From Elioraea tepidiphila DSM 17972 (lineage in GTDB: Bacteria > Pseudomonadota > Alphaproteobacteria > Acetobacterales > Acetobacteraceae): a DNA stretch of 64,000 nucleotides. Each line of letters starts with the position of its first letter. The first letter of the stretch is position 1. The notes beneath the pieces are model-generated. The model saw only the letters and a list, made by a program, of their open reading frames with translations, was not told the DNA's origin and ran no database searches. Below, in pieces: positions 16,435 to 24,838 of the stretch. The stretch spans positions 62,001 to 126,000 of the forward strand of contig NZ_KB899921.1 in NCBI RefSeq assembly GCF_000378465.1. The letters run 5' to 3'. The position numbers and the translations under genes are program-made.

Positions 16435-17523
16435 TCAGGCGCGCCGGGGCAGCGCGCGTCCGGTCTGCGGATCGAACAGATGCAGCTTCGCCGCGTCGAA
16501 CGCCACCGCAGCCGGCGCGTTCAGCTCGGCGCGGATCTCGCTCTTCACCTCGGCGGTGATGCGGAGCTTGGGCGCGATCTCGACCTCGATCAGCCGCTCC
16601 GAGCCGATCAGTTCGGTCATCCAGACCGTGCCCGGGATCGCGCGCGGATCGCCGGCCGCGGCGATGCGCACATCCTGTGGCCGGATGCCGAGCACGAGGC
16701 GGTTCGGCGCGGCGGTGAGGTCGAACTGCGCGGGGGCCGGGATCGTGCGGCCGGCGAGCCGCAGCACCGGTGCATCCGCCTCGGTCGCGAGTTCCACTTC
16801 CGCGAAGTTCATCGGCGGGCTGCCGATGAAGCCCGCGACGAACAGGTTGGCGGGGCGGTCATAGACCTCCTCCGGGGTCGCGTATTGCTGCACGATCCCC
16901 TGATCCATCACCGCGACGAGGTCCGACATCGTCATCGCCTCGAGCTGGTCATGGGTAACGTAGATCGAGGTCGTCTCCAGATCGAGATGGAAGCGCTTCA
17001 GCTCGCCCCGCATGGTCGCGCGCAGCTTGGCGTCGAGATTCGAGAGCGGCTCGTCCATCAGGAAGATGTCGGGCTTGCGCGCCATGGCCCGCCCGAGGGC
17101 GACGCGCTGGCGCTGCCCGCCCGAGAGTGCGCGGGGCTTGCGCGCGAGCAGGTGCGCGATCTCCAGCACGCGCGCGACCACGCCGACCTTCTCGGTCCGC
17201 TCCGGTCGGGGAATGCCGCGCACCTTCAGCCCGTAGCCGATGTTCGCCGCGACATCCATGGTCGGGTAGAGCGCGTAGGACTGGAACACCATGGCGATGT
17301 TGCGGTCACCCGGCGTGAGGTGGTCGACGCGCCTTTCACCGAAGAAGATCTGGCCTTCCGAGGCGCGTTCGAGCCCGGCGATCAGCCGGAGCAGCGTGGT
17401 CTTGCCGCAGCCCGAGGGGCCGAGCAGCGTGACGAACTTGCGTTCGGGGAAGGTGAGGTCGAGCGACTTCAGCACCAGGTTCGTGCCGAAGGATTTCGAG
17501 AGGCGTTCGAGCCGGACATCCAT
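16435..17523 (-). CDS. ABC transporter ATP-binding protein, UgpC/MalK type
   Basis: A 362-residue ATPase energising a sugar or glycerol-phosphate-type importer. It has Walker A LLGPSGCGKTTLLRLIAG (about 33-50), the Q-loop region AMVFQSYALYPTM, signature LSGGQRQRVALGRAM, Walker B DIFLMDEPLSNLD and the H-loop IYVTHDQ. The C-terminal TOBE/regulatory domain (about 235-362) is typical of the MalK/UgpC group. The start at 17523 lies 5 nt after the upstream permease stop and gives the family-typical MDVRLERLSKSFG. It is last in the operon dehydrogenase-SBP-permease-permease-ATPase. The transported substrate is not evident. Confidence 0.92.
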   Translation of the reverse strand: MDVRLERLSKSFGTNLVLKSLDLTFPERKFVTLLGPSGCGKTTLLRLIAGLERASEGQIFFGERRVDHLTPGDRNIAMVFQSYALYPTMDVAANIGYGLKVRGIPRPERTEKVGVVARVLEIAHLLARKPRALSGGQRQRVALGRAMARKPDIFLMDEPLSNLDAKLRATMRGELKRFHLDLETTSIYVTHDQLEAMTMSDLVAVMDQGIVQQYATPEEVYDRPANLFVAGFIGSPPMNFAEVELATEADAPVLRLAGRTIPAPAQFDLTAAPNRLVLGIRPQDVRIAAAGDPRAIPGTVWMTELIGSERLIEVEIAPKLRITAEVKSEIRAELNAPAAVAFDAAKLHLFDPQTGRALPRRA

Positions 17524-17528
17524 CGCCT

Positions 17529-18416
17529 TCAGCCCTTCACCGCGCCGGCGCCGAATCCCGCCACCAGATGCCGCTGCAAGGCCATGAACAGCAGCGCCAT
17601 CGGCACCGTCATCAGCACCGAGGAGGCCATCATCAGGCCCCAGTCCACATGCGTGCCGTCGAAGAAGTGCATCACGCCCACGGTCAGCGGCAGGTTCTCC
17701 ATCGAGTTCATGAACACGCGCCCGAACAGGTAGTCGTTCCACGAGACGATCAGGGTGAAGATCGCCGCGGCGACGATCCCCGGCCACGCGGTCGGCAGCA
17801 CGATCTCCCAGAACACGCGCAGCCGCGAGGCGCCATCCACCAGCGCCGCCTCCTCGATCTCGATCGGCACACCGCGGAAGAACGCCCACATCAGCCACAT
17901 GCAGAACGGGAGCGTGATGCAGACATAGCCCAGGATGAGCGAGAGCAGCGTGTCGGTCAGGCGGAGCTCGACCATGACCAGGAACATCGGGAAGACGAAG
18001 ATGATCGAGGGCACCATGTAGCCGATCAGCGCGAGGTAGGGCACCGAACGCTGGCCCGGGAAGCGGAAGCGGGTGAGCGAATAGGCCGCGAGCGTGGACA
18101 CCACGGTGCTGATGATCGTGGTGCCGATGGTGACGATCACCGAGTTGATGAACCAGTCGAGGAAGAAGGCCGAGGGCGGCACGGCCGTGCCCGAGGCGGC
18201 GCCCGCCTGGAAATAGGCATCCTTGCCTTCCAGGAGCGCGCGGTAGTTCGCGAGCGTCCAGGTCTCGGGCCAGAGCGTGGGCGGCCAGAGGAAGATCTCG
18301 TCCTTGGGCTTCATCGACGTGAAGAACGCCCAGATCAGCGGGAAGCAGACCAGGAACGTCACCGCGGCGAGCAGCGCGTAGAGGGCGATGCGGCCCGCCA
18401 CCTCCTTCGCCGTCAT
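17529..18416 (-). CDS. Carbohydrate ABC transporter permease (MalG/UgpE type)
   Basis: A 295-residue inner-membrane permease with six predicted helices, the usual size for MalG/UgpE proteins. The EAA loop that contacts the ATPase is EEAALVDGASRLRVFWEIVL near residues 190-209, followed by LPTAWPGIVAAAIFT. Unusually, 30 extra residues (GKDAYFQAGAASGTAVPP region) lie between the first two membrane segments. The start at 18416 overlaps the preceding permease stop as ATGA, and the protein begins MTAKEVAGRIALY, so I use it rather than the longer frame into the neighbouring gene. Confidence 0.92.
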   Translation of the reverse strand: MTAKEVAGRIALYALLAAVTFLVCFPLIWAFFTSMKPKDEIFLWPPTLWPETWTLANYRALLEGKDAYFQAGAASGTAVPPSAFFLDWFINSVIVTIGTTIISTVVSTLAAYSLTRFRFPGQRSVPYLALIGYMVPSIIFVFPMFLVMVELRLTDTLLSLILGYVCITLPFCMWLMWAFFRGVPIEIEEAALVDGASRLRVFWEIVLPTAWPGIVAAAIFTLIVSWNDYLFGRVFMNSMENLPLTVGVMHFFDGTHVDWGLMMASSVLMTVPMALLFMALQRHLVAGFGAGAVKG

Positions 18417-19318
18417 ACCGGCTTCTCCTCGCGTCCGAAGCCCGAGACGCGCACATAGACGATCGTGCCGACCAGCAGCAGCACGATCATGATCACGCCC
18501 GTCGCCGCCGCCACGCCGAGGCGCAGATTGGCCATCCCCTCCTCGAACGCGTAGACGGCGAGATTGAAGGTCGAGGTGCCGGGCCCGCCACGGGTGAGCA
18601 GATAGATCTCCTCGAACTTGTTGAAGGTCCAGATCGTGCGGAACACGATCACCACCACCAGCACCTCCTTCAGCATCGGCAACGTGATGTCGAGGAAGCG
18701 CCGCATCGCCCCCGCACCGTCCACCTTCGCGGCGTCGTAGAGTTCGGTCGGGATTGTCTGGAGCCGGGCGAGCACGCAGATGATCACGAAGGGCGTGTAT
18801 TTCCACACGTTCAGCAGGATCGCGGAGGCCATCGCCATGTCGGGGGTGGCCAGCCAGGCGATGTTCTCCGAGATCAGACCGAGCCGCAGCAGCGCGTGAT
18901 TAACGATCCCGATCTCGGAGTTGAAGATCCAGCGCCAGTTCAGCGCAATCACCACGGTCGGCACGATGTAGGGGAACAGCAGCAGGCCGCGGAACACCGC
19001 AATGCCCGGCAGCGCGGTGTGCAGGAGCATCGCCAGCCCCACGCCGAGCACGGTCTGGAACAGGATCGACCAGCCGGTCCAGACCAGCGCCTGGTGGAAG
19101 CTCTCCCAGAACAGCGGGTCGTCGAGGATGCGTTCGAAATTGTCGAGACCGACCCAGAACAGATCATCCGGGCGCAGCGGGTTGTACTGGTAGAAGGCGA
19201 GCCGGATCGCCTCCGCCACCGGCCAGACGATGAACGCCGCGGCGGTGACCAGGAAGGGCAGCATGAACAGGATGCCGACCTGACGGTCGGACAGGCGGTA
19301 CCGCATCACGCGAGACAC
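18413..19318 (-). CDS. Carbohydrate ABC transporter permease (MalF/UgpA type)
   Basis: A 301-residue permease with six membrane segments; the first follows LSDRQVGILFMLPFLVTAAA. The EAA motif reads ELYDAAKVDGAGAMRRFLDI (about 195-214), then TLPMLKEVLVVVIVF. It would form a heterodimer with the downstream permease, with which it shares a 4-nt overlap. The gene is 36 nt downstream of the substrate-binding protein gene, so the whole set reads as one transcript. Such CUT1-type systems import sugars, polyols or related small molecules. Confidence 0.92.
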   Translation of the reverse strand: MSRVMRYRLSDRQVGILFMLPFLVTAAAFIVWPVAEAIRLAFYQYNPLRPDDLFWVGLDNFERILDDPLFWESFHQALVWTGWSILFQTVLGVGLAMLLHTALPGIAVFRGLLLFPYIVPTVVIALNWRWIFNSEIGIVNHALLRLGLISENIAWLATPDMAMASAILLNVWKYTPFVIICVLARLQTIPTELYDAAKVDGAGAMRRFLDITLPMLKEVLVVVIVFRTIWTFNKFEEIYLLTRGGPGTSTFNLAVYAFEEGMANLRLGVAAATGVIMIVLLLVGTIVYVRVSGFGREEKPV

Positions 19319-19354
19319 CGGCGGGGGCGGAACAGGTCCGCCCCCGCGCCTCCC

Positions 19355-20728
19355 TCAGCCGGCGAGCAGGCGCTGGTTGTCACGCCGGATCGATTCGAAT
19401 TGGCGATGGCCCCACTCGACCGCGGCCTTGGGCGCCTCGTTGTTCAGGATCATCCGCTGCACCGCCTGCGCCCAGACGGAGCGGCCATGCGCGAAGCCGG
19501 CCAGCGGATTGACGCCCTTCTTCAGCTCCAGCCCCGTGTTGCAGGCATGCGGGACGGACTGCTCGAAGATCACCCCAAGGCTGCGCTTCTTGGTCTGATA
19601 GAACGGATGCGCGAGCATCGCCGGCGCGCTCGCGACGTCCTTGAACACCGGGCCCACGTTGGGCATCAGGCTCTGGCTGTAGCGCACCATCCAGTCGACG
19701 CTGTTCGAGACGTAGGCGACGGCCTCCTTGGTCTCGCGGATGAAGGGGTTGTCGCGCGCGGGGATGATCCAGCCATTGATGTCGGTCCAGGACCACCGCC
19801 CGCCGGTGCGCGGATGGGCGGGGTTCAGGTAGTACTCCATGTTCTGGAAGATGGCCGGCGCCTCCTCCGCCGCGCGGCCCATGGTGCGGCCCCAATAGGC
19901 CGACATGCCGGTGCGCCCGGTGACGTGCTGGTCGACGACCTGAAGGAAGCTGAATTCCACGGCCGCGCGCGGCATGTAGGCGTTGATGCGCCTGATGAAC
20001 TCGAACGCCTCGACGGTCGCGGGGCTGTCGAACACGGTGCGGAACCCGGCTGTCGGATCCCAGGTCATGCCGCCCGCCTGCCAGATCAGCTGGGTGATGT
20101 GGTAGTCGGCGCAGAGATTGCGCCCGAGCGCCATCGTGTAGCCCGCCATGCCGGGCTTCTTCTCCGAGATCGCCTTCGCCGCGTCGGCGAAGCGGTCCCA
20201 GGTCCATTCGGCTGGATTGCCGAGCCCGAGCTCGTTGATGATGTCCTGCTGCACGATCAGCAGACAGGGCTGATGGTGCACCGGCACGGCGTAGTTCGTG
20301 CCCTTCCAGCCTCCGAACTGCTCGAGCGTGAAGCCGTCCACCAGGCGTTCCTTGGCGCGGATCGCGGTGTTCACGTCATCGACCGGCTCCAGCAGGCCTT
20401 CGGCCGCGAGCTGATAGGCGATCGGGCTTTCCACGCTGATCAGCGCGGGCGGGCGGCGCGCGGCGAGATCGGTGGTGAGCTTCACGGTGACGCCATCCCA
20501 GGGGATCTGCTCCACCTCGAAGCGGACATTGGCGTTGTTGCGCTGCGCCCATTCGTTCATGCCCTGCACGAACACGCCGCCATAGGGGCCGGGCTCGCCC
20601 CAGACGCGGGCGACGCGGGGTGCGCTTTGCGCGATCGCGGGGGCGGCGAGCCCGGCGGCAAGGGCGGCGCCGCCCGCACCTTGCAGCAGGCGGCGGCGGG
20701 TCGCGGACAGGCGTGACGTTGTGGTCAT
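19355..20728 (-). CDS. ABC transporter extracellular substrate-binding protein (CUT1 family)
   Basis: A 457-residue binding protein. The first 34 residues form a Tat-like signal (SATRRRLLQGAGGAALAAG ending APAIAQ), implying export folded. The mature part has the family features of large family 1 binding proteins: GVFVQGMNEWAQRNNANVRF, VKLTTDLAARRPPALISVE and QQDIINELGLGNPAEWTWD. It delivers substrate to the two permeases encoded downstream. It follows the disrupted HisD-family dehydrogenase by 39 nt; if that enzyme acts on the imported compound, the substrate may be a polyol or sulfonated polyol. That link is inference from position alone. Confidence 0.9.
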   Translation of the reverse strand: MTTTSRLSATRRRLLQGAGGAALAAGLAAPAIAQSAPRVARVWGEPGPYGGVFVQGMNEWAQRNNANVRFEVEQIPWDGVTVKLTTDLAARRPPALISVESPIAYQLAAEGLLEPVDDVNTAIRAKERLVDGFTLEQFGGWKGTNYAVPVHHQPCLLIVQQDIINELGLGNPAEWTWDRFADAAKAISEKKPGMAGYTMALGRNLCADYHITQLIWQAGGMTWDPTAGFRTVFDSPATVEAFEFIRRINAYMPRAAVEFSFLQVVDQHVTGRTGMSAYWGRTMGRAAEEAPAIFQNMEYYLNPAHPRTGGRWSWTDINGWIIPARDNPFIRETKEAVAYVSNSVDWMVRYSQSLMPNVGPVFKDVASAPAMLAHPFYQTKKRSLGVIFEQSVPHACNTGLELKKGVNPLAGFAHGRSVWAQAVQRMILNNEAPKAAVEWGHRQFESIRRDNQRLLAG

Positions 20729-20767
20729 GGTTTCCTCCTCGGTCGCGGGCTCCGGCCCGTCGTTGCG

Positions 20768-22051
20768 TTATACGTTCTTCGGCGCGTAGCGGGCGAAGCG
20801 CACATCGGCCGTCTTCTCGTGCGCCAGCATACCCTCCTCGTGGCAGATGCGGCCCATGATCGGCGCGATCCGGCGCGAGGCATCGTCGGAGAGGCGCTGC
20901 CACGTCACGGTCTTGATGAACTTGCCGACCCAGAGCCCGCCCGTGTAGCGCGCGGCGCGCCCGGTCGGCAGGGTGTGGTTGGTGCCGACCCCCTTGTCGC
21001 CATAGGCGACGGTCGATTGCTCGCCGACGAACAGGCTGCCGTAGTTGGTCAGCTTCGCCAGGTACCAGTCGTCGCGCGCGGTCTGCACTTCGAGGTGCTC
21101 GGGGGCGTACTCGTCGCTGACCGCGACCGCCTCCTCGTCGCTGTCGACGACGATGATCTCGCCGAGCGCCTCCCACGCCTTGCCGGCGATCGCTGCGGTC
21201 GGCAGCGTCTTCAGTTGCAGCGCGATCTCAGCCAGCACCTGCTCTCCGAAACGGCGCGACGTGGTGACCAGCTAGGCCGGGCTGTCGGGCCCGTGCTCGG
21301 CCTGTCCCAGCAGGTCGGTCGCGACCAGTGCGGGATCGGCGGTCTCGTCGGCGATCACCAGGATCTCGGTGGGGCCGGCGAGCAGGTCGATGCCGACCGT
21401 GCCGAAGAGCTGCCGCTTCGCCTCGGCGACGAACGCGTTGCCGGGGCCGGTGATGAGATCCCGCGGGGTCATGCCGACGCAGCCATAGGCCATCGCGGCG
21501 AGCGCCTGCACGCCGCCGATGCAGTAGATTTCGTCCGCGCCGGACTTGTGCAGCGCGTAGAGCGTCTGCGGATAGATGCCGTCCGCGTCGCGCGGCGGGG
21601 CGGCGCCGATGATGTGGCCCACGCCGGCGACGCGCGCGGTCGCCACCGACATGATCGCGGCCGAGATCAGCGGATACTTGCCGCCGGGGATGTAGCAGCC
21701 GACCTTCGCCACCGGGATCAGCTTCTGGCCGAGCGTGATGCCCGGTTCGATCTCGGTCTCGAATTCCTGGATGGACTCGCGTTGGGCCTGCGCGAATCCC
21801 GTGACCTTCGCGTGCGCGTAGGCGAAATCCTCCTTGAAGGTCTCGGGCAGCGCGCGCTCGACCGCGCGGATCGTGTCGTCGGCGACGCGGAACGTGGCGC
21901 TCTGCCACTTGTCGAACTGGCGGGCGTAGCGGCGCACGGCGTCGTCGCGGTTGGCGGCAATGTCGTCGAGAATCTCGCGCACCCGATCCTCGAGCGCGCG
22001 CCGATCGGCCGGTGTGCGCGGCTCGGCCCGCTTCAGGTAGCTGCGCGCCAC
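20768..22051 (-). pseudogene. Histidinol-dehydrogenase-family enzyme interrupted by an in-frame amber codon
   Basis: The frame is open for 427 codons from GTG 22051 (ribosome site GGGGGAGAA 7 nt upstream) to TAA at 20768, except for one TAG at 21272-21274 after GPDSPA. Sequence on both sides is in the same frame and normal for the family: GQAEHG retains zinc-ligand Gln and His, GDKGVGTNHTLPTGRAARY retains the Asp, and HEEGMLAHEKTA the last His. The GDK.GTNH..PTGRAARYTGGLWVGKF region looks like the HpsN-type sulfopropanediol/polyol dehydrogenases rather than biosynthetic HisD. TGG to TAG is the simplest explanation; sequencing error is possible. Confidence 0.85.
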
Positions 22052-22152
22052 GACGTTCTCCCCCTTCGCTTCGGCGTGAAGCCTAGGGACGGCGCCGCGC
22101 TCCCGTCAACCGACCGGATCGAACCCGTTGGCGAACACGCCGCGTCCCTGAG

Positions 22153-23556
22153 TCAGCGCATAGGGGCCGCGTGGCAGGAACCTCCCCGACCTCTCCCCGA
22201 CCTCTCCTCGGCCTGCACGCGCCCGTCCTGCATCACCACCTCGCCGCGGCGGATCGTCGCGACCGGCCAGCCGGTGACCTCAAGCCCCTCGTAGGGCGTG
22301 TAGTCGATCGCGTGCTGCATCAGCGCGTTGGTGATCGTCACGCGTTTGGTCGGGTCCCAGAGCGCGAGATCGGCATCGGCGCCGACCGCGATCGAGCCCT
22401 TGCGCGGGGCGAGCCCGAACAGGCGCGCCGGGTTGGTCGCGGTCAGGGCGACGAACTTGGAGGGCGTGATGCGCCCCTTCGACACCCCTTCGCTGAACAC
22501 GATCGGCAGCCGCGCGGCGAGGCCGGGGATACCGTTCGGGATGTCGCGGAAGGTTGCATCGCGCCCGTTCTGGCCCTTGCCGGCGCTCCCTTCGTAGGAG
22601 TAACCGCAGTGATCGGAGCTGATCACGTCCAGCACGCCGCGCTTGACCATCGCCCAGACACGCTCGTGCTCCGGCGCGTCGCGCGGCGAGGGGCTGCACA
22701 TGAACTTCGCCCCCTCGAAGCCGGGCCGGTCCATGTGCTGGGCGGTGAGCGTGAGATACTGCGTGCAGGTCTCGCCCCACACCTTCACGCCACGCGCCTG
22801 CGCCCGCGCGATCTCCTCCGCCGCCTCGGCACAGGAGACGTGGAACACCTGGATCGGCTGGTCCAGCAGCTCGGCAAGCGCAATCGCCCGATGCGTCGCC
22901 TCGCGTTCCACCACCGGCGGGCGCGACCAGGCGTGGTACTTGGGCGCGGTCATGCCCCGCGCGAGCAGCGCCTCGGTCATGAACCGGATCGCCTGGTAGT
23001 TCTCGCAATGCACGGTCACGAAGGCGCCGAGCTTCCGTGCGGCCGCGAGCACGCGCAGATACTGGGCGTCGTCCACGTGCAGCGGATCGTAGGTGAGGAA
23101 CACCTTGAAGCTGCGGATGCCTGCCGCCACGATCGCCGGCAGTTCGTGCTCGATCACCTGATCGGTCGGGTCGGTGATGATCTGATGGAAGCTGTAGTCC
23201 ATCAGCGCGGCGCGGGCACGGCGGCGGTAGGCGTCCAGCGTCGGCCCGATCGGATGGCCCTTGAACTGGCTCGCGAAGCAGATCGCGGTGGTGGTGCCGC
23301 CGGCGAAGGCGCTGCGCGAGGCGGTGACGAAACTGTCCTCGTGCACCGTGCCGTTCGCTTCGAGCTGCTCGATGTGGCAATGCGTGTCCACGCCGCCCGG
23401 CATCACCAGCAGCCCGCCGGCGTCGATGGTGCGTGCCGCACCGTCCAGCGATTCGGCGAGGGCGACGATCCGCCCGTCCTTCACGCCGACATCGGCGCGC
23501 ACCTGCTCCGCGGCGGTCACCACCGTGCCGCCGCGCACCACCAGATCGAACGTCAT
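22153..23556 (-). CDS. hydA: Dihydropyrimidinase/hydantoinase with frameshifted C-terminus
   Basis: A 467-residue cyclic amidohydrolase that opens the ring of dihydropyrimidines or hydantoins. The metal ligands are in GGVDTHCHIEQ, the carbamylated lysine in RSFKVFLTYDP, further histidines in FVTVHCENYQAI and QVFHVSCAEA, and the Asp in DVISSDHCGYS. The last 17 residues (after EERSG) are not family-like. Removing one copy of an 11-bp duplication at 22184-22205 restores GRFLPRGPYALTQGRGVFAN and a stop at 22106, so the native end was lost by a frameshift. The catalytic domain is intact, so activity may survive. It lies between MFS and HisD-type genes. Confidence 0.88.
   Translation of the reverse strand: MTFDLVVRGGTVVTAAEQVRADVGVKDGRIVALAESLDGAARTIDAGGLLVMPGGVDTHCHIEQLEANGTVHEDSFVTASRSAFAGGTTTAICFASQFKGHPIGPTLDAYRRRARAALMDYSFHQIITDPTDQVIEHELPAIVAAGIRSFKVFLTYDPLHVDDAQYLRVLAAARKLGAFVTVHCENYQAIRFMTEALLARGMTAPKYHAWSRPPVVEREATHRAIALAELLDQPIQVFHVSCAEAAEEIARAQARGVKVWGETCTQYLTLTAQHMDRPGFEGAKFMCSPSPRDAPEHERVWAMVKRGVLDVISSDHCGYSYEGSAGKGQNGRDATFRDIPNGIPGLAARLPIVFSEGVSKGRITPSKFVALTATNPARLFGLAPRKGSIAVGADADLALWDPTKRVTITNALMQHAIDYTPYEGLEVTGWPVATIRRGEVVMQDGRVQAEERSGRGRGGSCHAAPMR
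22184..22205. repeat. Perfect 11-bp tandem duplication in the hydA 3' end
   Basis: CCCCGACCTCT occurs twice head to tail (22184-22194, 22195-22205). Eleven is not a multiple of three, so the second copy shifts the reading frame of the dihydropyrimidinase gene just before its C-terminus. Reading past one copy in the other frame gives a convincing family C-terminus ending at 22106. Confidence 0.9.
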
Positions 23557-23566
23557 CGCATCTTCC

Positions 23567-24763
23567 TCACTCCGCCGCCGCGGGCCGCGGCACCGTCGCC
23601 GTGGTCAGGCGCGGGAACAGCACGGCGAAGCCGGCCGTCAGCAAGCCCACCACCGCGAGCGTCCACAGCACCGCCTGCATGTCACCGGTGCGCGCATGCA
23701 GCATCCCGACCAGTGGCGAGGCTGTTGCCGCGCCGATGAAGCCGACGAAGAACCGCACCGCATAGGCACGCGCACGCAGCGCCGGCGGCACGGTGCGCGC
23801 GAGCATCGCGTCGTTCACCGTCACCTGGCCGAAGATCGTCGCGATGGTCGCGGCGGCCAATGGCACGGTCAGCCAGCCCGTCGTCAGCGTGAGCCCGAGC
23901 ACCAGCGGCATCTGGCTTGCCGCAAGACCAAGGAACAGCGCGCGCAGGCTGATCCGGTCCGCCAGGCGTCCGACCGTGAATTGCGTCACCGCGCCGCAGA
24001 TCGACACCGCGAAGGCGATCAGTCCGATGAAGGCAAGCGCATCGGCGCTGCCCGCGAGTCGCTCCTCCAGCAGCTTCGGCAGCAGGATGGTGATCGCGTT
24101 GAACATCAGCCCGTTCGTCACCGCGATGGCGGTCAACACGATGAACGCCTTGATCGCGGTCGCGCGCGGGATGTCGGGGAACACCGCGCCCTCGCGCCGG
24201 GCCGCCGCCGTCACCGAGGCGGGCGTGCGCAGATACGCGACCCCGATCGCGAGACACACCGCACCGGGCAGCACGAAGCCCGCGCGCCAGCCGAAGGCCG
24301 CGACGATGACGCCCGTCAGCAGCGGCGCGAGCGAGACGCCGAGATTGCCGAAGACGCCGTTGATGCCGATCGCACGACCCACGCCGGGACCGGCGACATC
24401 CACCAGCAGCGCCGTCCCGACCGGGTGGTAGATCGCCAGGAACGCGCCGACGAGCCCGAGCGCGACCGCGAAGGTGATCGGCGTCACCGCGAGTCCCGAG
24501 GCGACCAGAGCCGCCCCGGTGCCGACGAAGAACGCGGCCATCATCGCCCGGGCGCCGTAGCGCTCCGCCAGCCACCCCACCGGCAGCGAGCCGAGCCCGT
24601 AGATCGCGAACATCGCCGTGCCCAGCGTGACGATCGCACCGTAGTCCAGCCCCGGGAAGGCTCCGCCCATCGCCAGCACGGCGGTCGGCAGGATCAGCAG
24701 CGCGTAGTGCGTCAGCGTATGCGCCGCGTTGATGAAGACGATGGTGCGGGTCTGGGCATCCAT
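23567..24763 (-). CDS. MFS transporter
   Basis: A 398-residue major facilitator with twelve predicted membrane helices. The loop between helices 2 and 3 carries the MFS signature as GWLAERYGARAMM (about 63-75), and an equivalent appears in the second half as GRLADRISLRALF. It would be an inner-membrane secondary transporter. It is 10 nt upstream of, and co-directional with, the dihydropyrimidinase gene, so uptake of a hydantoin, pyrimidine or breakdown product is a reasonable guess, but nothing in the protein fixes the substrate. Export of a drug-like compound cannot be excluded. Confidence 0.87.
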   Translation of the reverse strand: MDAQTRTIVFINAAHTLTHYALLILPTAVLAMGGAFPGLDYGAIVTLGTAMFAIYGLGSLPVGWLAERYGARAMMAAFFVGTGAALVASGLAVTPITFAVALGLVGAFLAIYHPVGTALLVDVAGPGVGRAIGINGVFGNLGVSLAPLLTGVIVAAFGWRAGFVLPGAVCLAIGVAYLRTPASVTAAARREGAVFPDIPRATAIKAFIVLTAIAVTNGLMFNAITILLPKLLEERLAGSADALAFIGLIAFAVSICGAVTQFTVGRLADRISLRALFLGLAASQMPLVLGLTLTTGWLTVPLAAATIATIFGQVTVNDAMLARTVPPALRARAYAVRFFVGFIGAATASPLVGMLHARTGDMQAVLWTLAVVGLLTAGFAVLFPRLTTATVPRPAAAE

Positions 24764-24838
24764 GGTGCCAGCCTAGGCCGGATGGGACCGCCCGGCCACC
24801 CTCCCCGCAGGGTGGGCGGTTCGGCCGCCGCCGAAACG

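Noticed and set aside
21272-21274. Read-through of the TAG in the HisD-family gene as pyrrolysine or another recoded amino acid
   Set aside because: No pylTSBCD genes or recoding structure are visible, and the lineage is not known to use pyrrolysine. A point change or sequencing error is simpler.
20768-22051. Histidine-biosynthesis hisD
   Set aside because: No other his genes nearby; linked to an ABC importer, and the active-site region resembles the polyol/sulfonate dehydrogenase branch.
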